This document shows positions 1 through 8,999 of a stretch of DNA of 26,154 nt, piece by piece. The stretch is from Clostridia bacterium (GTDB lineage: Bacteria > Bacillota > Clostridia > Oscillospirales > Acutalibacteraceae), in the NCBI GenBank assembly GCA_900752115.1, contig CAADUC010000092.1:1-26154 (forward strand), written 5' to 3'. How positions within the stretch are numbered: position 1 is the first letter of the stretch; each line of letters begins with the position of its first letter. The position numbers and the translations under genes are program-made. The notes beneath the pieces were generated by a model. The model was not told where the DNA came from. It did no database searches and worked only from the letters and a program-made list of their open reading frames with translations.

Positions 1-3
1 AAA

Positions 4-32
4 AAGGGACTGCTTTCGCAGTCCCTTTCCCT
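4..32 (-). terminator. Intrinsic terminator of gap
   Basis: An inverted repeat, AAAGGGACTGC and GCAGTCCCTTT around a short TTTC loop, lies about 30 nt after the gap stop codon on the minus strand. On that strand it ends in a run of T. The arms are perfect and the loop is short, as expected of a Rho-independent terminator. Confidence 0.85.
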
Positions 33-60
33 ATGTCTCTGATATCAGAGGCGGAAATTC

Positions 61-1098
<1,038 letters not shown>

Positions 1099-1112
1099 TT
1101 AGGCTTGTCTCT

Positions 1113-1141
1113 ATTTTATAGCATTCAGGGCGAATTTACAA
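1113..1141 (-). promoter_or_regulatory. Sigma-A promoter of gap
   Basis: On the minus strand TTGTAA (1141-1136) and TAAAAT (1118-1113) are 17 nt apart, about 40 nt before the gap ATG. A TATAAA overlapping the -10 is an alternative hexamer. No operator-like repeat is obvious. Confidence 0.6.
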
Positions 1142-1156
1142 GTAGCAGGAGTAAAT

Positions 1157-2158
1157 TTAACCTCTATTTTCCGTATTATTTTTCGGAAACGGACTTTTCG
1201 CGCGAGGGAGAAAGGCTTCCGAGGCTCCGTAAGCCTCCTGCAAACGCTCCGCGCAATCCTCGGTTTCATCGGAAGAATCCGGCTCGGCGTCCTCTTTCCC
1301 GGCTTGCTGCGTCTCCTCCTGCGACGTGCCCGGAGCCTGCTCTTCCTCCTGCCGGGCAGCAGCGGGAGCGGGAGCAGCATGATGCATCCCCAGAAGGAAG
1401 AAGAGGATAAACAGAGCCGCCATGCCGTTCATCAGGTACATTCCGAACGGATAGGAGGTAACGGGCGACACACCCATTATCTTCAGAATCAGCTCCGGCA
1501 GCACCGTCACCGCCGCAAAAGAAACGGCCATCAGACCAAACCGCACGGCGTTGCGCGCGCTGCGCTCGGGCTCCATACCGGCATGCAGCTTGGCATATGC
1601 AAAGAAAAACAGCAGTAAAAACACCACCGAAAAGGTATCATACACATTCTCCGCGATGTTGACGGATCCGGAGTACGTAATAAACAATGCCACAAGGCAA
1701 ACACAGCCCCACACAGGAGGCAGCAGCGCAGGCAGCGGATGCTCACTCCAGAAGTTCCGTCCGACCGCGTGCCCGTAAGCCTGGACAAGGAGCGTCAGCC
1801 CCGCCAGAATCCCTGCCGCGGCAAGAATCCGGTTCGTCAGCTCGTTTTCGACACTCGGCGTGCCCAGCAGGCTGAACAGCGACTGCCCGCAGAAGAGAAA
1901 GCCGGTAAACATCGACGCAACCGCCGCGGGAAGACTGCGAATCGGCAGGCGCGGTACCGGCGCGGCCCCCCTCGCGGTATCGACATATAACAGAACGCAA
2001 GCCGCCATCAGGGTAATGAACACAATCCCCGTGCTCAGGTTTCCATCCGTATAAAAACCTGTATCCGCCTCAAGCAGAAACAGCGTCTGGTACAGACGCA
2101 CGGGCAGGGCTATCAAAAGACTAATCCAAAATATCCGCCAGACACGTTTTGTAATCAT
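1157..2158 (-). CDS. Multi-pass membrane protein of unknown function
   Basis: I do not recognise this 333-aa protein as a named family. It has about eight hydrophobic segments, the first at roughly residues 6-22 (RIFWISLLIALPVRLYQ). After the last segment, from about residue 255, comes a polar tail rich in Ala, Glu, Gln and Asp (for example RQEEEQAPGTSQEE), probably cytosolic and disordered. I start it at the ATG at 2158 (MITKRVW), because GGGAG lies 8 nt upstream, rather than at the upstream ATG at 2197, which has no clear site. The gene stands alone between citrate synthase and gap. No catalytic motif is visible, so no function is assigned. Confidence 0.75.
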   Translation of the reverse strand: MITKRVWRIFWISLLIALPVRLYQTLFLLEADTGFYTDGNLSTGIVFITLMAACVLLYVDTARGAAPVPRLPIRSLPAAVASMFTGFLFCGQSLFSLLGTPSVENELTNRILAAAGILAGLTLLVQAYGHAVGRNFWSEHPLPALLPPVWGCVCLVALFITYSGSVNIAENVYDTFSVVFLLLFFFAYAKLHAGMEPERSARNAVRFGLMAVSFAAVTVLPELILKIMGVSPVTSYPFGMYLMNGMAALFILFFLLGMHHAAPAPAAARQEEEQAPGTSQEETQQAGKEDAEPDSSDETEDCAERLQEAYGASEAFLPRAKSPFPKNNTENRG

Positions 2159-2188
2159 GGGCGTCACTCCCGCCTTCCTATTATCACA

Positions 2189-2204
2189 TTCCGGCACACC
2201 GGAA
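2189..2204. repeat. Perfect inverted repeat in leader of membrane-protein gene
   Basis: TTCCGG-CACA-CCGGAA is a perfect 6-bp inverted repeat about 30 nt before the start of the 1157-2158 gene. It could be a leader hairpin or an operator. There is no T-run, so it is not a terminator. Confidence 0.4.
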
Positions 2205-2243
2205 CGGTTTTATTGCCATTTTTTCAGAGACACTCTTGTTATT

Positions 2244-2249
2244 ATACTC
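2244..2249 (-). promoter_or_regulatory. Candidate -10 box of the membrane-protein gene
   Basis: A consensus TATAAT lies on the minus strand about 90 nt before the ATG at 2158. The matching -35 region is poor, so this is only a candidate promoter. Confidence 0.35.
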
Positions 2250-2361
2250 TGCTTACCAAAACGTATATTTCCTGTAGAGAATTAAAAAACGTTTACGACA
2301 TCAAAAATAGACAGCTGTCCGGCATATTTTCAACAGAGACTTCTGTCTCTGTAAACCGCGA

Positions 2362-2412
2362 AAAACCGGCTTCCCCCAAGCCCTCAGGCGGAAGGGGACG
2401 CCGGTTCTTTTT
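2362..2412 (-). terminator. Terminator of citrate synthase
   Basis: An imperfect hairpin, AACCGGC plus a C-rich arm against GGGGA plus GCCGGTT, lies about 40 nt after the citrate synthase stop. It ends in T-runs on both strands, so it may work in both directions. Confidence 0.75.
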
Positions 2413-2448
2413 CTCATCTTTTATATCGCCGCGGAAGCAAACGCTTTC

Positions 2449-3819
2449 TTATCCGCGCTCGTCAAGCGGGACGTATTTCTTTCCCTGAGCAAGAGAACGG
2501 TAGGCGGGACGCATGATGCGGCCGCACGTCTCAATCTCCTCAATCCGGTGCGCGCACCATCCGGCGATACGCGAAACGGCAAAGAGAGGCGTGTACAGGT
2601 CGCTCGGAATCCCGAGGCACTCATAGACCAGACCGGAATAGAAATCCACATTGGCGGAAATGACCTTTGTATCTCCCTTCACCCCGGCGAAGACCTCCGG
2701 AGCCAGACGCTCGACACGCTCAAAGAGATCAAACTGCCGGCCCAAGCCACGATCTCCGGCAAGCTTTCTGGCCTTCTGCTTGAGGATGACGGCACGCGGA
2801 TCCGAAATGGTGTAGACGGCGTGACCCATCCCGTAAATCAAACCGGAATGATCGCCGACCTCCTTGCGTACAATTTGAGCAAGGTAGTCCTTGACCTTTG
2901 CGTCGCTCTCCCAGTCGTCCACATGCTCCATGAGATCGTTCATCATCATCATGACACGGTGGTTCGCACCGCCGTGACGCGGGCCTTTGAGCGAGCCAAT
3001 AGCCGCCGAGATGGCCGAATAAATATCCGTTCCCGTCGAGGACAGGACACGCGCCGTAAAGGTGGAGTTGTTGCCGCCGCCATGCTCCGCGTGCAGCATC
3101 ATGCACAGATCGAGAAGCTTCGCCTCCTCGTCCGTGAACTGGCGGTCGGGACGAATGGCATTGAGGATTGCCTCCGCCGTGGAGTGGTTCGGATCAAGGG
3201 GATGAAAAAACATGCTCTGCTTATCGTAATGACGGCGCTTGACCTGATAGGCATATGTCATGATGGTGGGAAGACGCGCAATCAGCTGCATCGACTGACG
3301 CATGTTGTTTTCCAGAGAGATATCGTCCGGATTGTCGTCGTATGAATACAGAGCCAGTACGGAGCGTGCCAGCTTATTCATGATATTGCGCGACGGCGCT
3401 TTGATAATCATGTCCTCGGCGAAATACTCCGGCAGCTCGCGATAGCTGTTCAGCACGGCGGAGAAGCGATCAAGCTGATCGCGCGTCGGCTGCTTGCCGA
3501 ACAGAAGAAGCCATGCAACCTCCTCGTAGCCGAAGCGGTTTTCCCTGGCGCAGCCCTCGACAATCTCGCGCACATCAATGCCGCGGTACGTCAGCTTGCC
3601 CTCGTCGGGGACGCGCTCACCGTCATCGATCAGATAGCCGTGCACGTTACAGATCAGGGTCAGTCCCGCCATCACGCCGGTGCCGTCCGGATTGCGCAGG
3701 CCGCGCTTAACGTTGTACAGTTCAAAGTTCTCCGGAGCTATCTTATTGTTGGCGCGGAACTCCTCACACAGCTGCGACAGCGTCTGCTGCCTCGTCTGCC
3801 CCCTTACCTGTTTCTCCAT
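2449..3819 (-). CDS. gltA: Citrate synthase
   Basis: This 456-aa citrate synthase condenses acetyl-CoA and oxaloacetate to citrate; in anaerobes this usually feeds the 2-oxoglutarate and glutamate branch. The catalytic triad is intact: His246 in HAEHGGGNN, His333 in MGHAVYT and Asp392 in VDFYSG. The CoA and substrate region GPRHGGAN is at residues 279-286. The ATG at 3819 is preceded by AGGGAG at slightly long spacing. The gene is single, with an excellent sigma-A promoter and an unusual inverted repeat just upstream of it. 2-Methylcitrate synthase is the main alternative. No prp genes are nearby, so citrate synthase is preferred. Confidence 0.93.
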   Translation of the reverse strand: MEKQVRGQTRQQTLSQLCEEFRANNKIAPENFELYNVKRGLRNPDGTGVMAGLTLICNVHGYLIDDGERVPDEGKLTYRGIDVREIVEGCARENRFGYEEVAWLLLFGKQPTRDQLDRFSAVLNSYRELPEYFAEDMIIKAPSRNIMNKLARSVLALYSYDDNPDDISLENNMRQSMQLIARLPTIMTYAYQVKRRHYDKQSMFFHPLDPNHSTAEAILNAIRPDRQFTDEEAKLLDLCMMLHAEHGGGNNSTFTARVLSSTGTDIYSAISAAIGSLKGPRHGGANHRVMMMMNDLMEHVDDWESDAKVKDYLAQIVRKEVGDHSGLIYGMGHAVYTISDPRAVILKQKARKLAGDRGLGRQFDLFERVERLAPEVFAGVKGDTKVISANVDFYSGLVYECLGIPSDLYTPLFAVSRIAGWCAHRIEEIETCGRIMRPAYRSLAQGKKYVPLDERG

Positions 3820-3895
3820 AATCGCGATCTCTCCCTTCCGCGCCCCGCTTGCATGGGGTGCAACTGCAAATCTTCATCCTTGCGATACGCTCCCT

Positions 3896-3924
3896 ATTGT
3901 AGCGCATGCGGACTGCAAAGTCAA
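3896..3924 (-). promoter_or_regulatory. Sigma-A promoter of gltA
   Basis: On the minus strand TTGACT (3924-3919) and TACAAT (3901-3896) are 17 nt apart. This implies a start near 3889 and a leader of about 70 nt. Confidence 0.8.
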
Positions 3925-3938
3925 TTGATTGACGCTCG

Positions 3939-3973
3939 AAAAATGCAATAATTTAAATTAATATTGCATTTTT
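3939..3973. promoter_or_regulatory. Perfect 12-bp inverted repeat, likely operator
   Basis: AAAAATGCAATA (3939-3950) and TATTGCATTTTT (3962-3973) are exact inverse copies around an 11-nt AT-only centre. The repeat lies 14 nt upstream of the gltA -35 box, centred about 67 nt before the predicted start. That is a usual place for an activator dimer. The flanking A and T runs also allow a weak terminator reading, but no gene ends here on either strand. Confidence 0.55.
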
Positions 3974-4016
3974 TGCCTTTCAATTGCGGAAAATAAAAAT
4001 CAAAGCACACATTTAT

Positions 4017-4045
4017 GAATAATTTGTGCGAACTTTCTGTAAAAT
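4017..4045 (+). promoter_or_regulatory. Candidate sigma-E promoter of spoIID
   Basis: GAATAAT, then 14 nt, then TGTAAAAT resembles the mother-cell sigma-E pattern of Bacillus (KMATATT, N14, CATACAMT): six of seven matches in the -35 element and five of eight in the -10 element. The implied start leaves a leader of about 20 nt. SpoIID is a sigma-E gene in Bacillus, which makes the match believable but not proven. Confidence 0.4.
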
Positions 4046-4072
4046 CACCCTTTCCCGAAGGAGGAGGACTCT

Positions 4073-5068
4073 ATGAAAAGAAACGCTGTCGAAGCGCTTG
4101 CACTCACCCTGCTGCTTTTTATTATCCCTCTGTTTGCCATGACGGCTTCCCCTGCCGGGGAACAGGCTTCGCCCCCTCCGGCAGCCTCCGCGCCGAAGCC
4201 GGAAGATGAGGACACCCAGGACGACTTTGCCATCCTCGACACATCAACCGGAAAGGTGATCCATGTCACACGTCTGGAATTCCTCCGCGGCGGCACAGCG
4301 GCCGAGGTTCCTCCCAGCTGGGAACCGGAAGCGCTGAAAGCGCAGGCTGCGGCAGCCTATACTTACTACGCCCGCCTGCGGGAACAGCAGCGTGAATCTC
4401 CCGATCCGGCCCTGCAGGGAGCAGATTTTTCAGCCGATCTCTCCATCGGCGAAAAATATGTGACGCCGGAGCTCATGCGCACACGCTACGGCGACCGGTA
4501 TGACGAATACTACGCAAAGCTTGACGAAGCCGCCCGAGCCGTCAACGGGCTGGTTCTGCGCTGCGACGGAGAACTGATCGACGCTGTCTTTCACGCGATC
4601 TCTCCCGGGATCACAGAATGCTCCGCAGACGTCTGGGGCGGGGAACGCAGCTACCTGGTTTCCGTTGCCAGTCCGGGAGACTCCTACGCTCCGGGCTATC
4701 AGACAACGGCCGCCTTTACTGCCGATGAACTCAGGAACGCCCTCCTCGCCGCGGACAGTTCTCTGTCCTTTGGTGAAGATCCTGCTTCCTGGCTGACGGA
4801 TCTGCACCGCACCAACGCTGGCTCGGTTACCTCCCTCACCGTAGGCGGTAAAGAACTCGGAGGCGACATCCTTCGCTCGGCACTGGGGCTGCGATCGCAG
4901 AACTTCACATTTACGTTTGCGGACAACGTTTTCACCTTCACGGTCCGGGGCTACGGACATGGCGTCGGCATGAGCCAAGTCGGCGCACAGTACATGGCGG
5001 AGCAGGGAGCCTCCTGGGAGGAAATTCTTCTCTGGTACTATCCGACCGCCTCCATCACCGCCCTCTGA
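4073..5068 (+). CDS. spoIID: SpoIID/LytB-family peptidoglycan lytic transglycosylase
   Basis: This 331-aa protein belongs to the SpoIID family. These are membrane-anchored lytic transglycosylases that trim septal peptidoglycan during forespore engulfment. Residues 8-24 form the N-terminal membrane anchor, followed by a Pro/Ala/Glu linker. The catalytic region EPEALKAQAAAAYTY contains the expected Glu86. The middle FHAISPG...SADVWGG and the C-terminal GYGHGVGMSQVGAQYMA with WYYP are family signatures. The ATG follows a strong AAGGAGGAGG. It is transcribed divergently from gltA, with its own candidate sigma-E promoter. Because LytB-type relatives exist outside sporulation, the exact paralogue is slightly uncertain; the SpoIIQ-like gene in the same window supports sporulation. 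Confidence 0.88.
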   Translation: MKRNAVEALALTLLLFIIPLFAMTASPAGEQASPPPAASAPKPEDEDTQDDFAILDTSTGKVIHVTRLEFLRGGTAAEVPPSWEPEALKAQAAAAYTYYARLREQQRESPDPALQGADFSADLSIGEKYVTPELMRTRYGDRYDEYYAKLDEAARAVNGLVLRCDGELIDAVFHAISPGITECSADVWGGERSYLVSVASPGDSYAPGYQTTAAFTADELRNALLAADSSLSFGEDPASWLTDLHRTNAGSVTSLTVGGKELGGDILRSALGLRSQNFTFTFADNVFTFTVRGYGHGVGMSQVGAQYMAEQGASWEEILLWYYPTASITAL

Positions 5069-5104
5069 ACACAGAAAACCGGCGTCCTTTGCCGGCGCGC
5101 GAAA

Positions 5105-5125
5105 CGGGAGAAACCTGGTTCCCGT
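5105..5125. repeat. Weak inverted repeat after spoIID
   Basis: ACGGGA and TCCCGT form a 6-bp inverted repeat downstream of spoIID, following a smaller CCGGC/GCCGG pair near 5083-5097. Neither has a T-run, so spoIID termination is uncertain here. Confidence 0.3.
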
Positions 5126-5220
5126 GCATCAGTGTGGGAAGCAGCACGGCAAACGAAAAGCAGTGAGAACACTTGCACACCACCATCTTCTCCGCAGCTG
5201 CAGCGCGGGCACAAAGCAAA

Positions 5221-5250
5221 GACCCCTTGCGGTACAGGCCGCAAGGGGTC
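5221..5250 (-). terminator. Terminator of the liv operon
   Basis: GACCCCTTGCGG and CCGCAAGGGGTC are perfect 12-bp arms around a 6-nt loop, followed on the minus strand by a T-rich stretch. It lies about 100 nt after the livF stop codon and, being symmetrical, may also stop spoIID transcripts coming the other way. Confidence 0.8.
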
Positions 5251-5272
5251 GACGGTTTTCTGCGAGACACAC

Positions 5273-5288
5273 GGCTGGCTTGCCAGCC
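5273..5288. repeat. Inverted repeat between liv terminator and livF
   Basis: GGCTGG-CTTG-CCAGCC is a perfect 6-bp inverted repeat in the livF 3' region. Two copies of GCCGCAGGCGCG follow within about 40 nt. No T-run is present, so this is probably just 3' mRNA structure. Confidence 0.35.
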
Positions 5289-5357
5289 GCTGCGCGAAGT
5301 GCTCGCCGCAGGCGCGCTGCGTGGATTGCCCGCCGCAGGCGCGGGGCAGGCGGACGA

Positions 5358-6083
5358 TCAGCCTGCGCCGAGGTAGGCGGCGCGGACCTTTTCGTTGGCG
5401 GCCAGCTCGGAAGCGGGACCTGACATCGAGATGGTACCGGTTTCCAAAACATAGGCGCGATCGGCAATCTCCAAAGCCTGCTTGGCGTTCTGCTCCACGA
5501 GAAGAACCGTCATACCGGAGCTGTTGACGTCCCGGATGATACTGAAAATCTCATTGACCAGAAGGGGCGAAAGGCCCATGGAGGGCTCGTCGAGAAGAAG
5601 CATTTTCGGATTCGACATCAGGGCGCGGCCGATTGCCAGCATCTGCTGCTCGCCGCCGGAAAGCGTTCCGGCAATCTGACGGCGCCGCTCCTTCAAACGG
5701 GGCAGACGGTCAAAAATACGCTCATAATCCTGCTGAATCTTATCGCGGTCGCGGCGGATATAGGCGCCCATTTCGAGGTTCTCCTGCACCGTCATACTCG
5801 CGAAAATGCGGCGTCCCTCCGGCACCTGAGCAAGGCCGAGACGAATGATTTTGTGAGCCTCCATGAAACGGAGGTTGGAGCCGCAGAAGGAAATCTCGCC
5901 GGAACGGGCCTTGACAAGGCCGCTGATGGCATGGAGCGTCGTGGTCTTGCCCGCGCCGTTCGCACCGATCAGAGTGACAATCTCGCCCTCGCGAACATCG
6001 AAGGAAATCTTCTTAATCGCATGGATTGAGCCATAATAGACCTCGAGATCCTGGACGGAAAGCATCACGTTGTTTTCAGCCAT
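5358..6083 (-). CDS. livF: Branched-chain amino acid ABC transporter ATPase LivF
   Basis: This 241-aa ATPase is the second nucleotide-binding subunit of the Liv importer. It hydrolyses ATP in the cytoplasm to drive branched-chain amino acid uptake. Walker A GANGAGKTT, signature LSGGEQQML, Walker B LLLDEPSMGL and the H-loop region VLLVEQNA are all intact. The ATG at 6083 (MAENNV) is chosen because GGAGGTGA lies just upstream and the start follows the livG stop by a single nucleotide. The longer upstream ATG at 6110 would overlap livG. It is the last gene of the operon and is followed by a strong terminator. Confidence 0.93.
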   Translation of the reverse strand: MAENNVMLSVQDLEVYYGSIHAIKKISFDVREGEIVTLIGANGAGKTTTLHAISGLVKARSGEISFCGSNLRFMEAHKIIRLGLAQVPEGRRIFASMTVQENLEMGAYIRRDRDKIQQDYERIFDRLPRLKERRRQIAGTLSGGEQQMLAIGRALMSNPKMLLLDEPSMGLSPLLVNEIFSIIRDVNSSGMTVLLVEQNAKQALEIADRAYVLETGTISMSGPASELAANEKVRAAYLGAG

Positions 6084-6084
6084 C

Positions 6085-6894
6085 TCACTCACCTCCCAGA
6101 TACGCGGCAATCACCTTCGGGTTCGTGCGAACCTCTTCCGGCGTGCCGGAAGCGATGATACGGCCGTAATCGAGCACAACAAGGTGCTCGCAAATTCCCA
6201 TGACAAAGCTCATGTCATGCTCAATGAGCAAAATCGCTACATGGAAGCGATCGCGGATCAGCTTGATCGTCTCCATAAGCTCCGCCGTCTCCGTCGGGTT
6301 CATACCGGCCGCAGGCTCGTCGAGGAGAAGCACCTTCGGATCCGCGGCAAGCGCACGGGCAATTTCCAGCTTGCGCTGCTGGCCATAAGGAAGATTTTTG
6401 GCTCGATCGGAAGCGTTTCCTTCCAGATGGAACACGCGCAGAAGCTCCATGGCCTTCTCCTCAATCTCAGCCTCCTCGCGCCAGTAGGAGGGCAGCCCGA
6501 GAATTCCGGCGAGAGCCGAATATTTCATCTTTTGATTCATGGCAACGCGCACGTTATCGAGCACTGACATATCCTTAAACAGACGGATATTCTGGAACGT
6601 ACGGGCAATGCCCAGCTTTGTAATCTGGTACGTTTTCTTGCCGAGGAGGCTTTCTCCCTCGAGCATAATTTGACCGGTGGTCGGGGTGTAAACGCCGGTC
6701 AAAAGGTTAAAGACCGTCGTTTTGCCTGCACCGTTCGGGCCGATCAATCCCATGATCTGCTCCCGCTTCAGAGAAAAGTGGACGTCCTCCACCGCATGCA
6801 GACCGCCGAACACAATACCGAGATTCTCGGTTTCCAGAACGGGCCGGTCAGCCTTCGCCGCTGCAGCGGCTTGCGTTTTATCAGTCAATGCCAC
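6085..6894 (-). CDS. livG: Branched-chain amino acid ABC transporter ATPase LivG
   Basis: This 269-aa ATPase is the first nucleotide-binding subunit of the Liv importer. It has Walker A GPNGAGKTT, Walker B LLLDEPAAGMNP, and the C-terminal GTPEEVRTNPKVIAAYLG typical of LivG-type ATPases. The signature region reads LPYGQQRKLEIARAL, the usual LivG variant of LSGGQ. The start is a GTG at 6894 with GGGAG about 8 nt upstream. The gene follows livM after 3 nt, so the two are translationally coupled. An Ala-rich N-terminal extension (residues 9-14) precedes the ABC domain. Confidence 0.93.
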   Translation of the reverse strand: MALTDKTQAAAAAKADRPVLETENLGIVFGGLHAVEDVHFSLKREQIMGLIGPNGAGKTTVFNLLTGVYTPTTGQIMLEGESLLGKKTYQITKLGIARTFQNIRLFKDMSVLDNVRVAMNQKMKYSALAGILGLPSYWREEAEIEEKAMELLRVFHLEGNASDRAKNLPYGQQRKLEIARALAADPKVLLLDEPAAGMNPTETAELMETIKLIRDRFHVAILLIEHDMSFVMGICEHLVVLDYGRIIASGTPEEVRTNPKVIAAYLGGE

Positions 6895-6897
6895 GGC

Positions 6898-7947
6898 TCA
6901 CTCCCCCTTTCCCTTTTTCGCAGGACGGACTTTCCCCGCCTTGAGACGCGCAACAATCCCGGAGAGCGAGAACTCATGCTGCCCCATGAGGCCGGAGGGC
7001 TTGAACAGCATCACAATAATCAGGATCACCGCGTAAATCAGCATACGGTAATCCTCAAAGCCGCGCAGGAATTCCGGCAGAATCGTCAGCACAACCGCGG
7101 CAATGATCGATCCGGTGATAGAACCGAGGCCGCCAAGCACCGCCATCAGAAGAATCTCCACCGAATAGTCAAAGTTGAACTTGCTGGGATCGAGCACACC
7201 AATGTGATGGGCATACAGCGAACCGGCCACGCCGGCAAAAAAGGCGGCCATCACAAAGGCAAAGAGCTTGTAATACGTCGTGTGGATACCGGAGGCCTCC
7301 GCGGCGATCTCGTCCTCGCGGATAGCGATGACGGCGCGGCCGTGACGGGAACGGACAAAGGCCCAAATCACGGCAACGGTGAGAACCGCCAGCCAGAACA
7401 CATAGGAATATTTCGCAAGGGACAGGCTCGTCGCATCGCTGCCCTGCGGCAGGATCGTCGGAATTCCGCGCAAACCCTTCGCACCGCCGGTAAAGTCACA
7501 GGCTAAGATGATCACACGGATGATCTCGCCGAAGCCAAGAGTAATGATGGCAAGATAATCGCCGCGCAGACGCAGAGCCGGCACACCAATGATAATGCCG
7601 AATACCGCCGCAACCACGCCCGCAAGAACAATGCCGATCGGGAAGGCGATGGTAATGGGCAGGCCGGAATAGAGCGTAAACAGAGCCGCCGTGTACGCGC
7701 CGACGCTCATAAAGCCTGCGTGACCGAGCACAAGCTGGCCAAGGAAGCCGCTCACGAGGTTCAGGCTGACGGTGAGGATGATGTTAATGAACATCGTCGT
7801 CATGATGCCGGAGGTGTAGCGGTTGATGGTCCCGTTCGCGATGAGGGCAAAGAAGAGGAAATAGGTCACGAGGAGCAGCGCCGCGTTCACCGCGTAGGAG
7901 AGAAGCTTATTTTTCGGGACAAGTCCCGTTTTCTTTTGATTCGTCAC
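6898..7947 (-). CDS. livM: Branched-chain amino acid ABC transporter permease LivM
   Basis: This 349-aa permease is one of the two membrane subunits of the Liv importer. It has about ten hydrophobic segments beginning near residue 15. LivM-type signatures are visible: LVSGFLGQLVLGHAGFMSVGAY near residues 63-84, RLRGDYLAIITLGFGEI, and a cytosolic EAA-like loop AIREDEIAAEASGI that contacts the ATPases. The start is a GTG at 7947 with GGGAGGTG at about 8 nt. The gap to livH is 16 nt. The C-terminus is basic and short. Confidence 0.93.
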   Translation of the reverse strand: MTNQKKTGLVPKNKLLSYAVNAALLLVTYFLFFALIANGTINRYTSGIMTTMFINIILTVSLNLVSGFLGQLVLGHAGFMSVGAYTAALFTLYSGLPITIAFPIGIVLAGVVAAVFGIIIGVPALRLRGDYLAIITLGFGEIIRVIILACDFTGGAKGLRGIPTILPQGSDATSLSLAKYSYVFWLAVLTVAVIWAFVRSRHGRAVIAIREDEIAAEASGIHTTYYKLFAFVMAAFFAGVAGSLYAHHIGVLDPSKFNFDYSVEILLMAVLGGLGSITGSIIAAVVLTILPEFLRGFEDYRMLIYAVILIIVMLFKPSGLMGQHEFSLSGIVARLKAGKVRPAKKGKGE

Positions 7948-7963
7948 GAAAGCCGCACCTCCC

Positions 7964-8845
7964 TTACACCTTTTCCTTCACGTTCCGCCCCAAAAGCCCG
8001 GTGGGCTTAAGCAGGAGAACGAGAATCAAAATGCCGAACACGACGGCGTCGGTAATCTGCGACAGACCGGCCGCCTTTGTCAAACTCTCCGCAAGGCCGA
8101 TGAGAAGACCGCCGATCATGGCACCCGGAATGCTGCCGATACCGCCGAGCACAGCCGCCACAAAGGCCTTCAGGCCAAGCAGGCTGCCCATATACGGTGT
8201 GATCGACGGGTAAGCGCCGACGTACAGCACCGCGCCGACGGCGGCAAGACCGGAACCGACGGCGAAAGTAAAGGCAATCGTGTTGCGCGAGGAGATTCCC
8301 ATAAGCTTGGCCGCGCCCGCATCCTCGCTCGTCGCACGCATGGCCTTGCCGATCCGCGTCTTCTTGACAAGAATCTGGAGCAGCACCATGATCACGACGG
8401 AGGTCGCGATCGTGATCAGCGTTACGCTGCTGATCTCAAGCGGGCCGATCGGAATCGGGAAGCTCGGCAGGACGTTGGACACAGACTTGGCGTCAGACTT
8501 GAAAATGAGCTGAAAAAGGTTCTGCAGCAGCATGCTCACACCAATCGCCGTGATGAGCAGAGAAATGCGCGGCGCGTTCTTGTTGAGAAGACGCTGATAC
8601 GCCACCTGCTCGATGACAACACCGACAATGGCGCAGAACAGCACCGCCGCGAGGATCGCGGCCCAAAGCGGCGTTCCGGCCAGAATCAGCATAACGTACG
8701 TCGCGTACGCACCGACCATGATGATGTCGCCGTGCGCGAAATTGATGAGCTGCGTGATGCCGTAGACCATGCTGTAGCCGAGCGCGACCAGAGCAAAAAT
8801 ACTGCCCTGGCTCAGGCCGTTGATGATCTGCGTGAGAAATTCCAT
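7964..8845 (-). CDS. livH: Branched-chain amino acid ABC transporter permease LivH
   Basis: This 293-aa permease pairs with LivM in the Liv importer. The family signature GLSQGSIFALVALGYSMVYGI near the N-terminus, INFAHGDIIMVGAY, the EAA-like loop MRATSEDAGAAKLMGI and the C-terminal GGIGSIPGAMIGGLLIG are all present. I place the start at the ATG at 8845 (MEFLTQ), which has AGGAGGGA upstream. The longer reading from 8908 would run through a hairpin and has no better site. The gene is separated from livJ by 150 nt holding two hairpins. Confidence 0.93.
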   Translation of the reverse strand: MEFLTQIINGLSQGSIFALVALGYSMVYGITQLINFAHGDIIMVGAYATYVMLILAGTPLWAAILAAVLFCAIVGVVIEQVAYQRLLNKNAPRISLLITAIGVSMLLQNLFQLIFKSDAKSVSNVLPSFPIPIGPLEISSVTLITIATSVVIMVLLQILVKKTRIGKAMRATSEDAGAAKLMGISSRNTIAFTFAVGSGLAAVGAVLYVGAYPSITPYMGSLLGLKAFVAAVLGGIGSIPGAMIGGLLIGLAESLTKAAGLSQITDAVVFGILILVLLLKPTGLLGRNVKEKV

Positions 8846-8871
8846 TCCTGTCCCTCCTGCCTCAAGATAAT

Positions 8872-8905
8872 CCAAAAGGGGGTGACCGAAATCATCCCCT
8901 TTTGG
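8872..8905 (-). promoter_or_regulatory. Hairpin upstream of livH
   Basis: CCAAAAGGGG and CCCCTTTTGG are perfect 10-bp arms, extended inward by TGA/TCA across one mismatch. There is no T-run after it on the minus strand. It lies 27 nt before the livH start, so it fits an mRNA-stabilising or processing structure better than a full terminator. Confidence 0.6.
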
Positions 8906-8930
8906 CAAACGCGCCCGGCGGGCACGTCAG

Positions 8931-8976
8931 GGCAGTTTCCCGCCGTTTCGTGTTCCGTTCCCGGCGGGGCGCTGCC
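8931..8976 (-). promoter_or_regulatory. GC-rich hairpin just after livJ
   Basis: GGCAG plus CCCGCCG pairs with CGGCGGG plus CTGCC across small internal bulges, about 23 nt after the livJ stop. It lacks a T-run. With the next hairpin it could protect the livJ message 3' end and cause higher livJ than livHMGF output. Confidence 0.55.
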
Positions 8977-8999
8977 TTCCATTCAGTTATTCTGCAAGC

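Noticed and set aside
3820..3895. T-box or riboswitch in the gltA leader
   Set aside because: The leader is only about 70 nt and shows just a weak CCCC/GGGG pairing, with no known riboswitch core.
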